Of a stretch of DNA of 64,000 bases, positions 45,389 to 53,974 are shown in pieces. The notes below the pieces were generated by a model, which was given only the letters and a program-made list of their open reading frames with translations, searched no databases and was not told where the DNA came from. The stretch's first letter is position 1. Each line of letters begins with the position of its first letter. The position numbers were made by a program, and so were the translations under genes. The stretch lies in NCBI GenBank assembly GCA_017505535.1, contig JAFVPD010000002.1:29051-93050 (forward strand), given 5' to 3'. The DNA comes from Muribaculaceae bacterium. GTDB lineage: Bacteria > Bacteroidota > Bacteroidia > Bacteroidales > Muribaculaceae.

Positions 45389-46753
45389 TCACAATCGCAT
45401 TGATTGTTGCTTCAGCTCTCGCAACTGCCACCACACCATAGCCAACGACACAACAGTTGCACACACGTCCGACGTTGGGAACGAGGCCCACACGCCATTC
45501 AGTCCCATAAATCCTGGGAAAATGAGCAAAAATGGTATCAAAAATATAACTTGGCGTACCAAGCTCAAGAATATCGATTTACCAGCCGCTCCGATTGATT
45601 GAAACAATGTAGTTGCCACTATTTGGAAACCTACAAACCAGAATGTGAGCATCGCAATCGACAAGCCATTTGACGTTGCCTTGATGAGGGCTTCGTCTTC
45701 GGTAAACATCATTGCTATATACTCGGGAAAGAATTGACCAAAAGCCCAACCAACGGTCGTCACAATCGAGCCGGCAACTACCGCAAGCCAAAATGTGCGA
45801 GTGAGACGATGCAACTTTCCGGCGCCATAATTATATCCGATGATAGGTTGCATTCCTTGACATATCCCCACCACAATCGTTGTCAACAACGATGTGTAGG
45901 TTATAAAAATACCCACTGCGGCAACAGCAGTGTCGCCTCCATACTTGTACAACGTACTGTTTATTATCCCATTTATGGCACAACCAGCCGCATTCACAAA
46001 ACATGGAGCAGCCCCAATGGCCACGATCGACATTACAATAGGCCATCGCAAACGATAAATTCCACCAACAAATCGCAACACACTCTTGCGCGAGAAGAAA
46101 TGAGACATCACAAAGGCCATTGATATAGTCATGGCTATATCTGTTGCTATCGCAGCCCCTTTAATTCCCATGTCCAAGACAAATATAAACAATGGAGCCA
46201 AGACCAAATTACTTCCCGCGCCGATAAACATCGAAATCATAGCCTTCACCGGATAACCCGATGCACGCATGATACTGTTAAAACTAAATGTCAGATTCAT
46301 CACAAGCATTCCCGGCAAGATATACAACATAAAATCTCTTGCATAGGGCAATGAGGTGGGACTTGCGCCAAATACCAACAATATTTCATCAATAAACACT
46401 GCAAATAGCGTGAGATACACTATTGCATTGACAAGCAACAACACTAACGTATTTCCAAGCACAAGCTCAGCGCCACGATGATCGCCGGCTCCCAACATGA
46501 TTGACACACGGGCACTTGCTCCGGCTCCTATCAGCACTCCGATTGCAGCCGAAAGGTTCATCACCGGAAATGTGATTGCCAACCCGGCTATTGCATCGGC
46601 GCCAACACCGCGCCCTATAAAAATGCGGTCGATCACATTATATAATTGCATCACCACCATAGCCACCACTGCAGGAACACTATATTCCCACAACAATCGA
46701 CCTACTGAACGTGTTGCCAACTCATTGAGTTTATTTTCCTTTGCCTTTTCCAC
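45389..46753 (-). CDS. MATE-family efflux transporter
   Basis: 454 residues with 12 predicted helices in two related halves (LLWEYSVPAVVAMVVMQLYN, VDRIFIGRGVGADAIAGLAI). It exports cationic compounds in exchange for Na+ or protons. It fits the DinF/NorM-like Bacteroidetes subfamily. Convergent with phoR. Confidence 0.9.
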   Translation of the reverse strand: MEKAKENKLNELATRSVGRLLWEYSVPAVVAMVVMQLYNVIDRIFIGRGVGADAIAGLAITFPVMNLSAAIGVLIGAGASARVSIMLGAGDHRGAELVLGNTLVLLLVNAIVYLTLFAVFIDEILLVFGASPTSLPYARDFMLYILPGMLVMNLTFSFNSIMRASGYPVKAMISMFIGAGSNLVLAPLFIFVLDMGIKGAAIATDIAMTISMAFVMSHFFSRKSVLRFVGGIYRLRWPIVMSIVAIGAAPCFVNAAGCAINGIINSTLYKYGGDTAVAAVGIFITYTSLLTTIVVGICQGMQPIIGYNYGAGKLHRLTRTFWLAVVAGSIVTTVGWAFGQFFPEYIAMMFTEDEALIKATSNGLSIAMLTFWFVGFQIVATTLFQSIGAAGKSIFLSLVRQVIFLIPFLLIFPGFMGLNGVWASFPTSDVCATVVSLAMVWWQLRELKQQSMRL

Positions 46754-46835
46754 CTTTTAAAACCTACTTAAACACAGCTCTTTACAACAGTTTCTGAATC
46801 CTGATTTACCCAATGTTCAACTGTCTATTTCAAAT

Positions 46836-46863
46836 AAAGCGAGAGTCCGCTTGGACCCCCGCT
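46836..46863 (-). terminator. terminator of the TPR protein gene
   Basis: On the minus strand an AGCGGGGGTCC-type stem pairs with GGACTCTCGCT (G-U pairs included), followed by TTTATTT, about 30 bases after the stop. Confidence 0.6.
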
Positions 46864-46891
46864 CCTACTTTCTTAATTACGAAGAAATTTT

Positions 46892-47578
46892 TTATTGTGC
46901 TTGAGCAGCCGAAGCTTTGGCACGCTCAATATATTTCTCTACATTAAATCCATAAGTTGCACAATATGCAGGATATTCACTCTTGATTTTTTCATATACG
47001 GCAGCTTCTTTTTCATAATTCTTAAGCTCACGATATACATTAGCTTGTTTAATCATGAACAATGGAGTGTAAAATTCATTATCGCCCGATGTTGCAATCG
47101 CTTCTTCAAATGCGGCAATCGCTTCTTCATAGCGGTCAAGATTCACGAGGCAGTCTCCCTTTAGTGAATAGCTCGCTGCACCAACAACCTCTTCTGATGG
47201 TGAATATTTTTCAACGTAGTTCAATGCTTGTTCATAATCGCCTTTCTTGTACAACAAAATTGCGGCTTCGAGCGATGCACGATTTCCTGCGTCATATCCT
47301 TCATTGTCAGCAACTGATTTATACATGTCAAGGGCGATAGAATCATTGCCTTGCATCAATTCCAAATCGGCTTGACCTATTGCTGTATTTGCGGCTTCAG
47401 CTCCGGCTTTACGCATGTTCACTACTGCCATCACTACTATTGCCACTACCACAATCGCCAATACTGCCAACAAGATGGGCTTCTTATTGTTGATTACTTT
47501 TTCCTCAACCACACTGTTGAGTGTCTCATTGAGTTCGTCAATTGATGTACGAGTCTCGGTTTGTTTTTCTTTTGCCAT
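46892..47578 (-). CDS. single-TM protein with tetratricopeptide repeats
   Basis: 228 residues. A TM at about 34-53 (PILLAVLAIVVVAIVVMAVV) leaves a short cytoplasmic tail. TPR-like helices follow (QALNYVEKYSPSEEVVGAAS, YEEAIAAFEEAIATSGDNEF). It resembles YfgM-like or Bacteroidetes TPR proteins that handle periplasmic partners. Ends in Ala/Gln-rich RAKASAAQAQ. Confidence 0.78.
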   Translation of the reverse strand: MAKEKQTETRTSIDELNETLNSVVEEKVINNKKPILLAVLAIVVVAIVVMAVVNMRKAGAEAANTAIGQADLELMQGNDSIALDMYKSVADNEGYDAGNRASLEAAILLYKKGDYEQALNYVEKYSPSEEVVGAASYSLKGDCLVNLDRYEEAIAAFEEAIATSGDNEFYTPLFMIKQANVYRELKNYEKEAAVYEKIKSEYPAYCATYGFNVEKYIERAKASAAQAQ

Positions 47579-47843
47579 TGTTATGTCTTATTTTCTGATT
47601 TTCAATTAATACATTATTTGGAACTTTCCATTCCGAACTGCAAAATTAATAGTTATTCCTCATTTATAAAAATTTTTAGCCACCAATTTCCTCCACACAA
47701 CCAATTTTAGCACTAAATAAGGCTCCTGAATCATGCCTTTGAATTTATTTTCTTATAAAATAAACATCGTTGAGGATCGATATTGAATCTTGTCAACTCT
47801 CAAAAAATACCTGTTACGGCGAACCATCAAAATTATTTTTTTG

Positions 47844-47874
47844 TTGCAAATTAAACCCTAATAGACTATATTTG
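47844..47874 (+). promoter_or_regulatory. promoter of cdd
   Basis: TTG at 47844-47846 (a second TTG at 47841), 20 bases, then TATATTTG at 47867-47874. Excellent match. Confidence 0.72.
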
Positions 47875-47909
47875 CGTTATTATTCCAAAGCACTATTAAG
47901 TATATATTT

Positions 47910-48386
47910 ATGAAAAAGATTCAATTGAATTTGGAATTCACTCATGCCACATACGACGAACTTGATTCTCAACATCAAGCTCTGATTGACGCTGCAAGAG
48001 AGGCCAACACTCGTTCTTATGCCCCTTACAGCCACTTCAACGTGGGCGCTGCAATACTGCTCGATAATGGCGAGGTCATAACCGGCGCCAATCAGGAAAA
48101 TGTTGCTTACCCCTCCGGCACCTGTGCCGAGCGATCGGCGTGTTTCTATGCCCATGCTCAATTTCCCGACGTCCGATTCAAAGCAATTGCCATTGCCGCA
48201 CGTGGCACCGACGGCAATGAGGTTGCGGACCCGATAGCCCCTTGTGGTGCGTGCCGACAAGCGCTGCTCGAATATGAAACCCTCGCCCAATCGCCGGTTG
48301 AGGTCATTCTTGTCGGGAACAAAAATATATTGATAATTCCATCGGTAAAAGATCTTCTGCCATTGGCATTTGCTCATTTTGAATAA
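47910..48386 (+). CDS. cdd: cytidine deaminase
   Basis: 158 residues. It deaminates cytidine and deoxycytidine. Zinc site: SGTCAERSACF (CAE with catalytic Glu) and PCGACRQ; substrate region YSHFNVGAAILLDNGEVITG. Complete and of normal length for homotetrameric Cdd. Followed by the cytidylate-kinase-like gene, a pyrimidine-salvage pairing. Confidence 0.95.
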   Translation: MKKIQLNLEFTHATYDELDSQHQALIDAAREANTRSYAPYSHFNVGAAILLDNGEVITGANQENVAYPSGTCAERSACFYAHAQFPDVRFKAIAIAARGTDGNEVADPIAPCGACRQALLEYETLAQSPVEVILVGNKNILIIPSVKDLLPLAFAHFE

Positions 48387-48408
48387 TTTTTCTCCGCTTT
48401 TAAATTTT

Positions 48409-49044
48409 ATGGACAACATGAAGAACTTTGTGATAACAATCGGACGCCAATTTGGCAGTGGCGGGCGCGAACTTGGTCAACTATTAGCAGCCAAACTTGG
48501 TATTGCCTATTACGACAAACAATTATTGTGCAAAGCAGCCGAACAAGCCGGAGTGAGCACCGACTTCGTTGAACGTAGCGACGAGCGTTTCCCCTCGTTT
48601 TTAGGCGGCTTTTTCTCGTTCAACCATGGATATAGCGCAATTGCTTGCTATCAAGGAGTTTCTTCGGCAATCAGCGATGAAAACATCTACAAAGCTCAAA
48701 GCGATGCCATCAAAACCATTGCCGAGCGTGAGTCGTGTGTCATTGTGGGGCGCAGTGCCGACTATGTGCTTCGCGACCACCCTCGTTGCATCAACATTTT
48801 CGTTCATGCCCCAATCGAAGCTCGCATCGAGCGCATCATGAAACGCGGAGACTGCTCTTCAGCACACGAAGCCCGTAGCCGGGCCGAAAAGACCAACAAG
48901 CTACGAGCCCATTACTACAATTTCTATACTCCCAAAACATGGGGCGATGCCGCAAGCTACGACCTATCGATCGACTCTTCGCTCATGCCCATGAACGACA
49001 TCGTCGAAGTTATTGCCGAATATGTCAAACGACGATTTAGTTGA
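48409..49044 (+). CDS. cytidylate kinase-like protein
   Basis: 211 residues from ATG 48409 (or 48418); the open frame extends back into cdd but only via a TTG. P-loop-like GRQFGSGGRELGQLLAAKLG at the start, then SCVIVGRSADYVLRDHPRCI and a KRGDCSSAHEARSRAEKTNK lid region. This is the cytidylate_kin2-type family common in Bacteroidetes, near cytidine deaminase. True CMP kinase activity is not certain. It overlaps the convergent DUF308 gene by 8 bases. Confidence 0.8.
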   Translation: MDNMKNFVITIGRQFGSGGRELGQLLAAKLGIAYYDKQLLCKAAEQAGVSTDFVERSDERFPSFLGGFFSFNHGYSAIACYQGVSSAISDENIYKAQSDAIKTIAERESCVIVGRSADYVLRDHPRCINIFVHAPIEARIERIMKRGDCSSAHEARSRAEKTNKLRAHYYNFYTPKTWGDAASYDLSIDSSLMPMNDIVEVIAEYVKRRFS

Positions 49045-49606
49045 CCGACTCGGCTGATGCCGATTTATCTTTGGGCGCATCAAGCAACCACATTTCCATA
49101 AATCGATTCACAGCATAGGCTATCAACGAAATCCCGGTAACAAGCACTACCATCGATTCGATTGCTTTCACATCAGTGGCCAATATCACTATGCCGGCAA
49201 TCACCATCAACGTAGGCAACAAAAACAGCCACCACAACGGCTTCACATTGTCATGGCCCACAACAAGCATGATCACATCATACAGTCCGGCAACAATAAG
49301 CATCACCGCAAATAAATAAACCACCACACCTATCAACATTTCAGGATTGAGCATCATCAGCACACCAAGACCTATCCCGCCAAGGCTCACCACCACTCCC
49401 TGAGTCATCAAGGCCCGGTCCTTAAACTTCCACTCCTTGTGTCGCTCTCGCAAAAGCATCACAATATTCGTCACACTGGGAACGATAAACGCAATCCCCA
49501 TCGCAACAATCAACACCGAAAGAATATCGCGTCGATGAAACACAATGAGCAACACTCCGGCCAAAATCATCAGCAAATTGCTCCAAACCACATTTTTTGA
49601 CTTCAT
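49037..49606 (-). CDS. DUF308/HdeD-like membrane protein
   Basis: 189 residues with six hydrophobic helices in three pairs (NLLMILAGVLLIVF, LSVLIVAMGIAFIVPSVTNI, VVVSLGGIGLGVLMML). HdeD relatives are linked to acid stress in enterobacteria; the role here is unknown. Convergent with the kinase-like gene, overlapping by 8 bases. Confidence 0.78.
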   Translation of the reverse strand: MKSKNVVWSNLLMILAGVLLIVFHRRDILSVLIVAMGIAFIVPSVTNIVMLLRERHKEWKFKDRALMTQGVVVSLGGIGLGVLMMLNPEMLIGVVVYLFAVMLIVAGLYDVIMLVVGHDNVKPLWWLFLLPTLMVIAGIVILATDVKAIESMVVLVTGISLIAYAVNRFMEMWLLDAPKDKSASAESVN

Positions 49607-49873
49607 AGCATTAACCTAAAAATTAAACAATAGTACATTTCTCATATATATACTATTACAACCCAATCCCCAAAAAAGTTTTAAACCCTCGCAACGACAA
49701 CTCTTGACGTAGCTTTTTAGGTGGATAAGTGTCGATTTGTAACAGTTATTATATCCCGGCAAAATCGTGCAAAGCACGTTTCACTCATCAAAATCATCTA
49801 CTGAGCCACGATATACCAACACTTCACGGCACTTTTACGTCATCAGCTTTTTCTTTTTTGTGGCGGTGGGATA
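49607..49873. other. gene-free stretch with a small REP-like fragment
   Basis: Contains ATCGTGCAAAGCACG near 49766, a variant of the GTGCGAAGCAC block of the REP-like family without the rest of the element. No gene is seen. Confidence 0.4.
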
Positions 49874-49903
49874 TTTGACTCTCAGCTTTTTTATGTAATT
49901 TTG
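49874..49903 (+). promoter_or_regulatory. promoter of the SGNH hydrolase gene
   Basis: TTTG at 49874-49877 and TAATTTTG at 49896-49903, 18 bases apart. ATG 29 bases after the -7 box. Confidence 0.65.
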
Positions 49904-49931
49904 TGAAAACAATATTATCAATCCATTTATC

Positions 49932-51053
49932 ATGAATACATTTAGCAAACTCATCAGAAAAGCTACATTAGCCCTTGCAATTGCATCGGTTGCTTTTTCG
50001 GCATCGGCCCAAGAACAAGAAAAGCCTCTAAAATATGTTGACGCCCAAGAGCTTCGCATCATCAACAAAGGGTGGGACAACACCCTCAGAAAATACACTC
50101 GCATTCCGGCCTACCTCAAGGACAGCGTACGCCCCGACCTTTGGGAACGCGCGCAATGCAGTTCGGGTATCGCGGTGAGATTTGCTACCGACTCGCGTCG
50201 CGTGGGAGTTAAATACCAACTCCTTTGGAACACTCATTTGCTCCACATGGCCGACACCGGTTTGAAAGGCACCGACCTTTACATTCTTGAAGGCGACTCG
50301 GTGTGGCGACATGTGAACACCAACCGTCCGAATGCCAACAAAGAGACTAAGATGTGCGAAAAAATCTATGTTGAAAATCTCGACCCCGGCATGAAAGAGT
50401 TCATGATATATATGCCTCTATATGACGGTGTTGAAGACCTTTGGGTGGCAGTTGACAGCGGTGCGACAATCACTCCGGGCAACAACGACATCATTCGCCA
50501 CGACAAGAAAATCGTGGCCTACGGCACAAGCATTCTACAAGGAGGTTGTGCTTCTCGCAGCGGTATGGCGGCCACAAACATCATCAGCCGCGAGCTCAAC
50601 TGCGAAGTGGTCAATATCGGCATCAGCGGCGAAGGTAAAATGGACTACTGCATGGCTCGGGCGATGGCACAAATTCCCGATGCCGATCTATTCCTCATCG
50701 ACCCCATTCCCAACTGTACCGAAATGATGTGTGACACTCTCACCTACGATTTCGTCAACATCTTGCGCAAAGCTCGCCCCGACGTACCCATCGTTATGGT
50801 CGAAGGTCCCATCTACCCCTACGCCCGCTACGACTCTTTCTTCCGTGACTATCTCCCCCGCAAAAACGCCGCGTTCCGTCGCAACTACGAGAAACTAATG
50901 GCCGAAAATCCCAACAATCTTTACTACGTCGATTGCATCAACCTTGATGGGGTTGAAGACGATGGCACGGTTGATGGCATACACCTAACCGACCTCGGTT
51001 TTAAATATTATGCCCAAAAACTCATTCCGGTATTGCGCCCTCTCATTAAATAA
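49932..51053 (+). CDS. secreted SGNH/GDSL hydrolase
   Basis: 373 residues. Signal peptide ending ASVAFSASAQ. A beta-sandwich N-domain (about 35-185) precedes the SGNH domain: IVAYGTSILQGGCASR (nucleophile Ser block), VVNIGISGEGKMD (Gly block), FLIDPIPNCTEMM (Asn block) and DGIHLTDLGFKYYAQ (Asp-His block). Probably removes acetyl or other esters from glycans in the periplasm or at the surface. The M20 peptidase gene starts 13 bases after it. Confidence 0.87.
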   Translation: MNTFSKLIRKATLALAIASVAFSASAQEQEKPLKYVDAQELRIINKGWDNTLRKYTRIPAYLKDSVRPDLWERAQCSSGIAVRFATDSRRVGVKYQLLWNTHLLHMADTGLKGTDLYILEGDSVWRHVNTNRPNANKETKMCEKIYVENLDPGMKEFMIYMPLYDGVEDLWVAVDSGATITPGNNDIIRHDKKIVAYGTSILQGGCASRSGMAATNIISRELNCEVVNIGISGEGKMDYCMARAMAQIPDADLFLIDPIPNCTEMMCDTLTYDFVNILRKARPDVPIVMVEGPIYPYARYDSFFRDYLPRKNAAFRRNYEKLMAENPNNLYYVDCINLDGVEDDGTVDGIHLTDLGFKYYAQKLIPVLRPLIK

Positions 51054-51065
51054 CATCACAGCCTC

Positions 51066-52145
51066 ATGGATTCCAGCTTTGATCTTGACGAACTTTATTA
51101 TACTGCCATCGATCTGCTCGAGGAGCTTATTCACACCCCTTCCATAAGCCGCGAAGAAAACGATGCGGCCGACCTCATTGAGCAGTTTTTCGTCCACAAC
51201 AACATCACTCCTCATCGACATGGCAACAACGTGTGGGCCATCGCCAATGGTTACGACTCAACGCGTCCCACCCTGTTGCTCAACTCCCACATCGACACCG
51301 TAAAACCGGTAGAGGGGTGGACTCGACACCCTTTCAACGCCGAAGTTGATGAAAAGCTACGACTCTATGGATTAGGGAGCAACGACGCCGGTGCATCGCT
51401 CGTTTCGCTGATTGTTTCGTTCCTTTATCTCTCGCAACGACCACAACCCTACAATTTGGTGATGCTGGCCTCATGCGAAGAAGAGGTCAGCGGCAAAAAT
51501 GGCATCGAATCGGTAATACCCCTGCTACCCCACATCGACGTAGCCATTGTCGGAGAACCCACCGATATGCAACCGGCCATTGCCGAAAAAGGCCTAATGG
51601 TGCTCGACGGGACAATAGCCGGAGTGTCGGGTCATGCGGCTCGCAACGAGGGCATCAATGCCATTTATAATGCGTTGCCAATCATCGAGACTCTGAAATC
51701 ACTCACTTTTGAGCGCACTTCGCCCACTCTCGGACCGGTAAAAATTTCTGTCACTCAAATTCATGCCGGAACTCAACACAATGTGGTACCCGATTGTTGC
51801 TCGATTGTTGTTGATGTGCGCACAACCGACGCCTACTCCAATTCCGAGACATTAGAACTCATCACCAAGGCGGTGCCTCAATGCAAACTCGTGCCACGTT
51901 CCACTCGTCTGAATCCATCATCGATTTCGCCCAACCACCCCATCATCAAGCGCATGGTTTTAATGGGGGCAACACCCTTTGGTTCGCCCACTTTAAGCGA
52001 CCAAGCTCTCATGCCGTGGCAATCGGTCAAACTCGGCCCGGGAAGCTCCTCTCGCTCTCACACAGCCAACGAGTTTATCTACTTTGACGAAGTACGATCG
52101 GCTATAGAAACCTACATCAAACTCCTCGACGGCCTCAACATTTAA
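51066..52145 (+). CDS. M20 peptidase family, acetylornithine deacetylase-like
   Basis: 359 residues. Metal-binding motifs LLNSHIDTVKPVEGW (His, Asp), GLGSNDAGASLVSL (Asp), SCEEEVSGKNGIES (catalytic Glu pair) and VGEPTDMQPAIAEKG (Asp/Glu). The dimerisation domain has SGHAARNEGINAIYNALPII. The GLGSNDAG variant matches the Bacteroidetes ArgE-type enzymes of arginine synthesis. No arg gene is nearby, so substrate is inferred. Confidence 0.85.
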   Translation: MDSSFDLDELYYTAIDLLEELIHTPSISREENDAADLIEQFFVHNNITPHRHGNNVWAIANGYDSTRPTLLLNSHIDTVKPVEGWTRHPFNAEVDEKLRLYGLGSNDAGASLVSLIVSFLYLSQRPQPYNLVMLASCEEEVSGKNGIESVIPLLPHIDVAIVGEPTDMQPAIAEKGLMVLDGTIAGVSGHAARNEGINAIYNALPIIETLKSLTFERTSPTLGPVKISVTQIHAGTQHNVVPDCCSIVVDVRTTDAYSNSETLELITKAVPQCKLVPRSTRLNPSSISPNHPIIKRMVLMGATPFGSPTLSDQALMPWQSVKLGPGSSSRSHTANEFIYFDEVRSAIETYIKLLDGLNI

Positions 52146-52173
52146 TCGGTGGCAATTCTCTGAATATGGGCTC

Positions 52174-52296
52174 AAAAAAATAAGGGTAGCAATATGCTCC
52201 CCTTAATAACCGAGGTTGCCGTAGCCCCACGATTTCCCGAACTTAATCGGTTGCTGCTCGAAGGTATCTTGACTTGCGCCCAACGTGCCCTAAGAA
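52174..52296 (-). ncRNA. unassigned small RNA with promoter and terminator
   Basis: On the minus strand a TAACTTTG box (complement of 52302-52309) precedes about 120 bases with internal pairing (AACCGA with TCGGTT, CGATT with AATCG, AAG-AUAC-CUU). A terminator, AAGGGGAGC/GCTACCCTT with a run of T, ends it at 52174. The RNA carries AGCAGC as in SRP RNA, but lacks the GGAA tetraloop, so SRP is not supported. No open frame. Confidence 0.5.
52182..52204 (-). terminator. terminator of the minus-strand small RNA
   Basis: AAGGGTAGC (52182-52190) and GCTCCCCTT (52196-52204) form a 9-bp stem with one G-U, followed on the minus strand by seven T. It may also serve the convergent peptidase gene. Confidence 0.65.
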
Positions 52297-52384
52297 CGAT
52301 ACAAAGTTAACAAATAACTTCCATTTATACGACAATCGGTTAAAATTGTCGCCATTCAAGTATAATCTCAAAGACTTTTCCCTT

Positions 52385-52435
52385 CCACTGAAAAAACGGT
52401 TGCATCTGTGACTATTTTTTCAGTGGGATTTTTTT
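52385..52435 (+). terminator. long hairpin with T tract
   Basis: CCACTGAAAAAA and its complement TTTTTTCAGTGG (52415-52426) enclose an 18-base loop; seven T follow. No clear plus-strand gene precedes it closely; it may end readthrough from 51066. Confidence 0.6.
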
Positions 52436-52490
52436 ACGTGACAGTCGTTATTCAGTGCGGATAACGCGCGACCTTGTTACAAATACTGCA

Positions 52491-52680
52491 AAAATCGTGC
52501 GAAGCACACAAAAATAACCACGCAGTTGGAAAAAGTGGATTAAGGTAAAACGGATATAGCTGATAAACGTGCGAAGCACTGGAAAGCAACGCGTATGAAT
52601 AACCGAGGGTAGAGCGAAGCGATACCCCCGGAAAGCCGACCCCACTACTTTCAAAGTCTGTAAAGACGAGGAAATCAGAG
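52491..52680 (+). repeat. REP-like element, copy B (two adjacent units)
   Basis: First unit near 52494-52535 (ATCGTGCGAAGCACAC, ATAACCACGCAG). Second at 52566-52672 (CGTGCGAAGCAC, AACGCGTATGAATAACCG, GGGTAGAGCGAAGCGATACC C in type, CCGGAAAGCC, GTCTGTAAAGACGAG). The second closely matches copy D at 60738. Confidence 0.82.
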
Positions 52681-52742
52681 AATTACCATCTCAGAATTTC
52701 CCTAAGATTGGTTAATTCACGCCCTTCTATTATATTTGCCTT

Positions 52743-52855
52743 ACAGACGCTGGTGTAGGAGATAGCGCTCGCTATCCGGAGGTTTCGGGCTTTGCCCTCA
52801 ACCACGCGGTTATTTTTGTGCGCTACGCTTACCCGTGCTTCGCACGGCTCCCAAC
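52743..52855 (-). repeat. REP-like element, copy C (inverted)
   Basis: Reverse complement of copy A: CCGGAGGTTTCGGGC, TTTGCCCTCAACCACG and CCGTGCTTCGCACGG can be read directly. It lies between copy B and the korB stop. Confidence 0.82.
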
Positions 52856-52956
52856 GATATCTATCTCTCATTATCACAAACTTAAAGCGGACGAGCCAAA
52901 ATTTGCATTTTGACCTGCCCGCTTCGCTTTAAATTTTATTTCTTGTGTCGGTGGGG

Positions 52957-53970
52957 TTATTTCACTTCCCAAGTTTCGCCGGCAAGAATCATGTCGCGCA
53001 ATGAGCCGAAACCTTTCTTTGCTTTCACTTCGGCTACTTGTTTGTCTATTTCCTCATTATAGGTGAGCGCCTCAACATCGCGTATCACACCCACAGCCAA
53101 TGGCAGCTCTTTGCCGTCCATCATGGCCAATTGTTGATGCAAGAAATTTGACTGACAATGAGCATCATGCACCAATACATCGTCAATTGTGTATCCGTCC
53201 TTACCGATTTCAACAGCCTTTAGCAAAAATCCATCTTGCACGAGGCCCTTCTCTCCATCTTTGCCAAACACCATTTTTTCGCCATGGCGCAAATGTATAG
53301 TGCGGTCGGCGCGATACTCTTTGTCGGTTATGCAATTATGAATACCATTGTTGAATATCACACAATTCTGCAAAATCTCAACAACCGATGCTCCCTTGTG
53401 TTGAGCAGCTGCAACCATCACTTCTTGAGTAGTTGCAAGCTCCACATCAATGCTGCGCGCAAAGAAGTTTCCACGAGCGCCAAACACGAGTTCGGCCGGG
53501 ATAAACGGATCTTCAGTTGTGCCATAGGGCGATGATTTTGACACAAAGCCACGATCACTTGTAGGAGAATATTGACCTTTTGTCAAACCATAGATTTTAT
53601 TGTTGAGCAATAGCATATTGATGTCGATATTGCGTCGCACGGCGTGAATAAAATGGTTTCCACCGATTGCGAGGCCGTCGCCATCACCCGAGATTTGCCA
53701 CACGGTCATTTCGGGATTGGCAACCTTAAATCCGGTTGCAATCGCAGCTGCACGACCATGGATAGTGTGGAATCCATAGGTGTTCATATAATATGGCAAA
53801 CGTGAGCTACAACCAATACCTGAGATAACAGCTGTCATGTGGGGAGCAACTCCCACTGTTGCCATTGCTTTGTGGAGTGAATTCAAAATGGCATGGTCGC
53901 CACAACCGGGACACCAACGCACCGATTGATCACTCTTATAATTGGCTGCTGTATATTTTACTTCTTCCAT
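52957..53970 (-). CDS. korB: 2-oxoacid (2-oxoglutarate):ferredoxin oxidoreductase beta subunit
   Basis: 337 residues. CPGCGDHAILNSLHKAM near residues 20-36, and the thiamine diphosphate site ISGDGDGLAIGGNHFIHAVR RNIDINML LLNN in order, then GLTKGQYSPTS. It is the TPP-binding subunit that oxidatively decarboxylates 2-oxoglutarate to succinyl-CoA (or runs in reverse). The start lies 4 bases after korA. Identity as Kor rather than another 2-oxoacid enzyme follows subunit order and length. Confidence 0.9.
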   Translation of the reverse strand: MEEVKYTAANYKSDQSVRWCPGCGDHAILNSLHKAMATVGVAPHMTAVISGIGCSSRLPYYMNTYGFHTIHGRAAAIATGFKVANPEMTVWQISGDGDGLAIGGNHFIHAVRRNIDINMLLLNNKIYGLTKGQYSPTSDRGFVSKSSPYGTTEDPFIPAELVFGARGNFFARSIDVELATTQEVMVAAAQHKGASVVEILQNCVIFNNGIHNCITDKEYRADRTIHLRHGEKMVFGKDGEKGLVQDGFLLKAVEIGKDGYTIDDVLVHDAHCQSNFLHQQLAMMDGKELPLAVGVIRDVEALTYNEEIDKQVAEVKAKKGFGSLRDMILAGETWEVK

Positions 53971-53974
53971 TGTT

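Noticed and set aside
52174..52296. SRP (4.5S) RNA
   Set aside because: AGCAGC is present, but the GGAA tetraloop and flanking helix of the SRP domain are not, so it is left unassigned.
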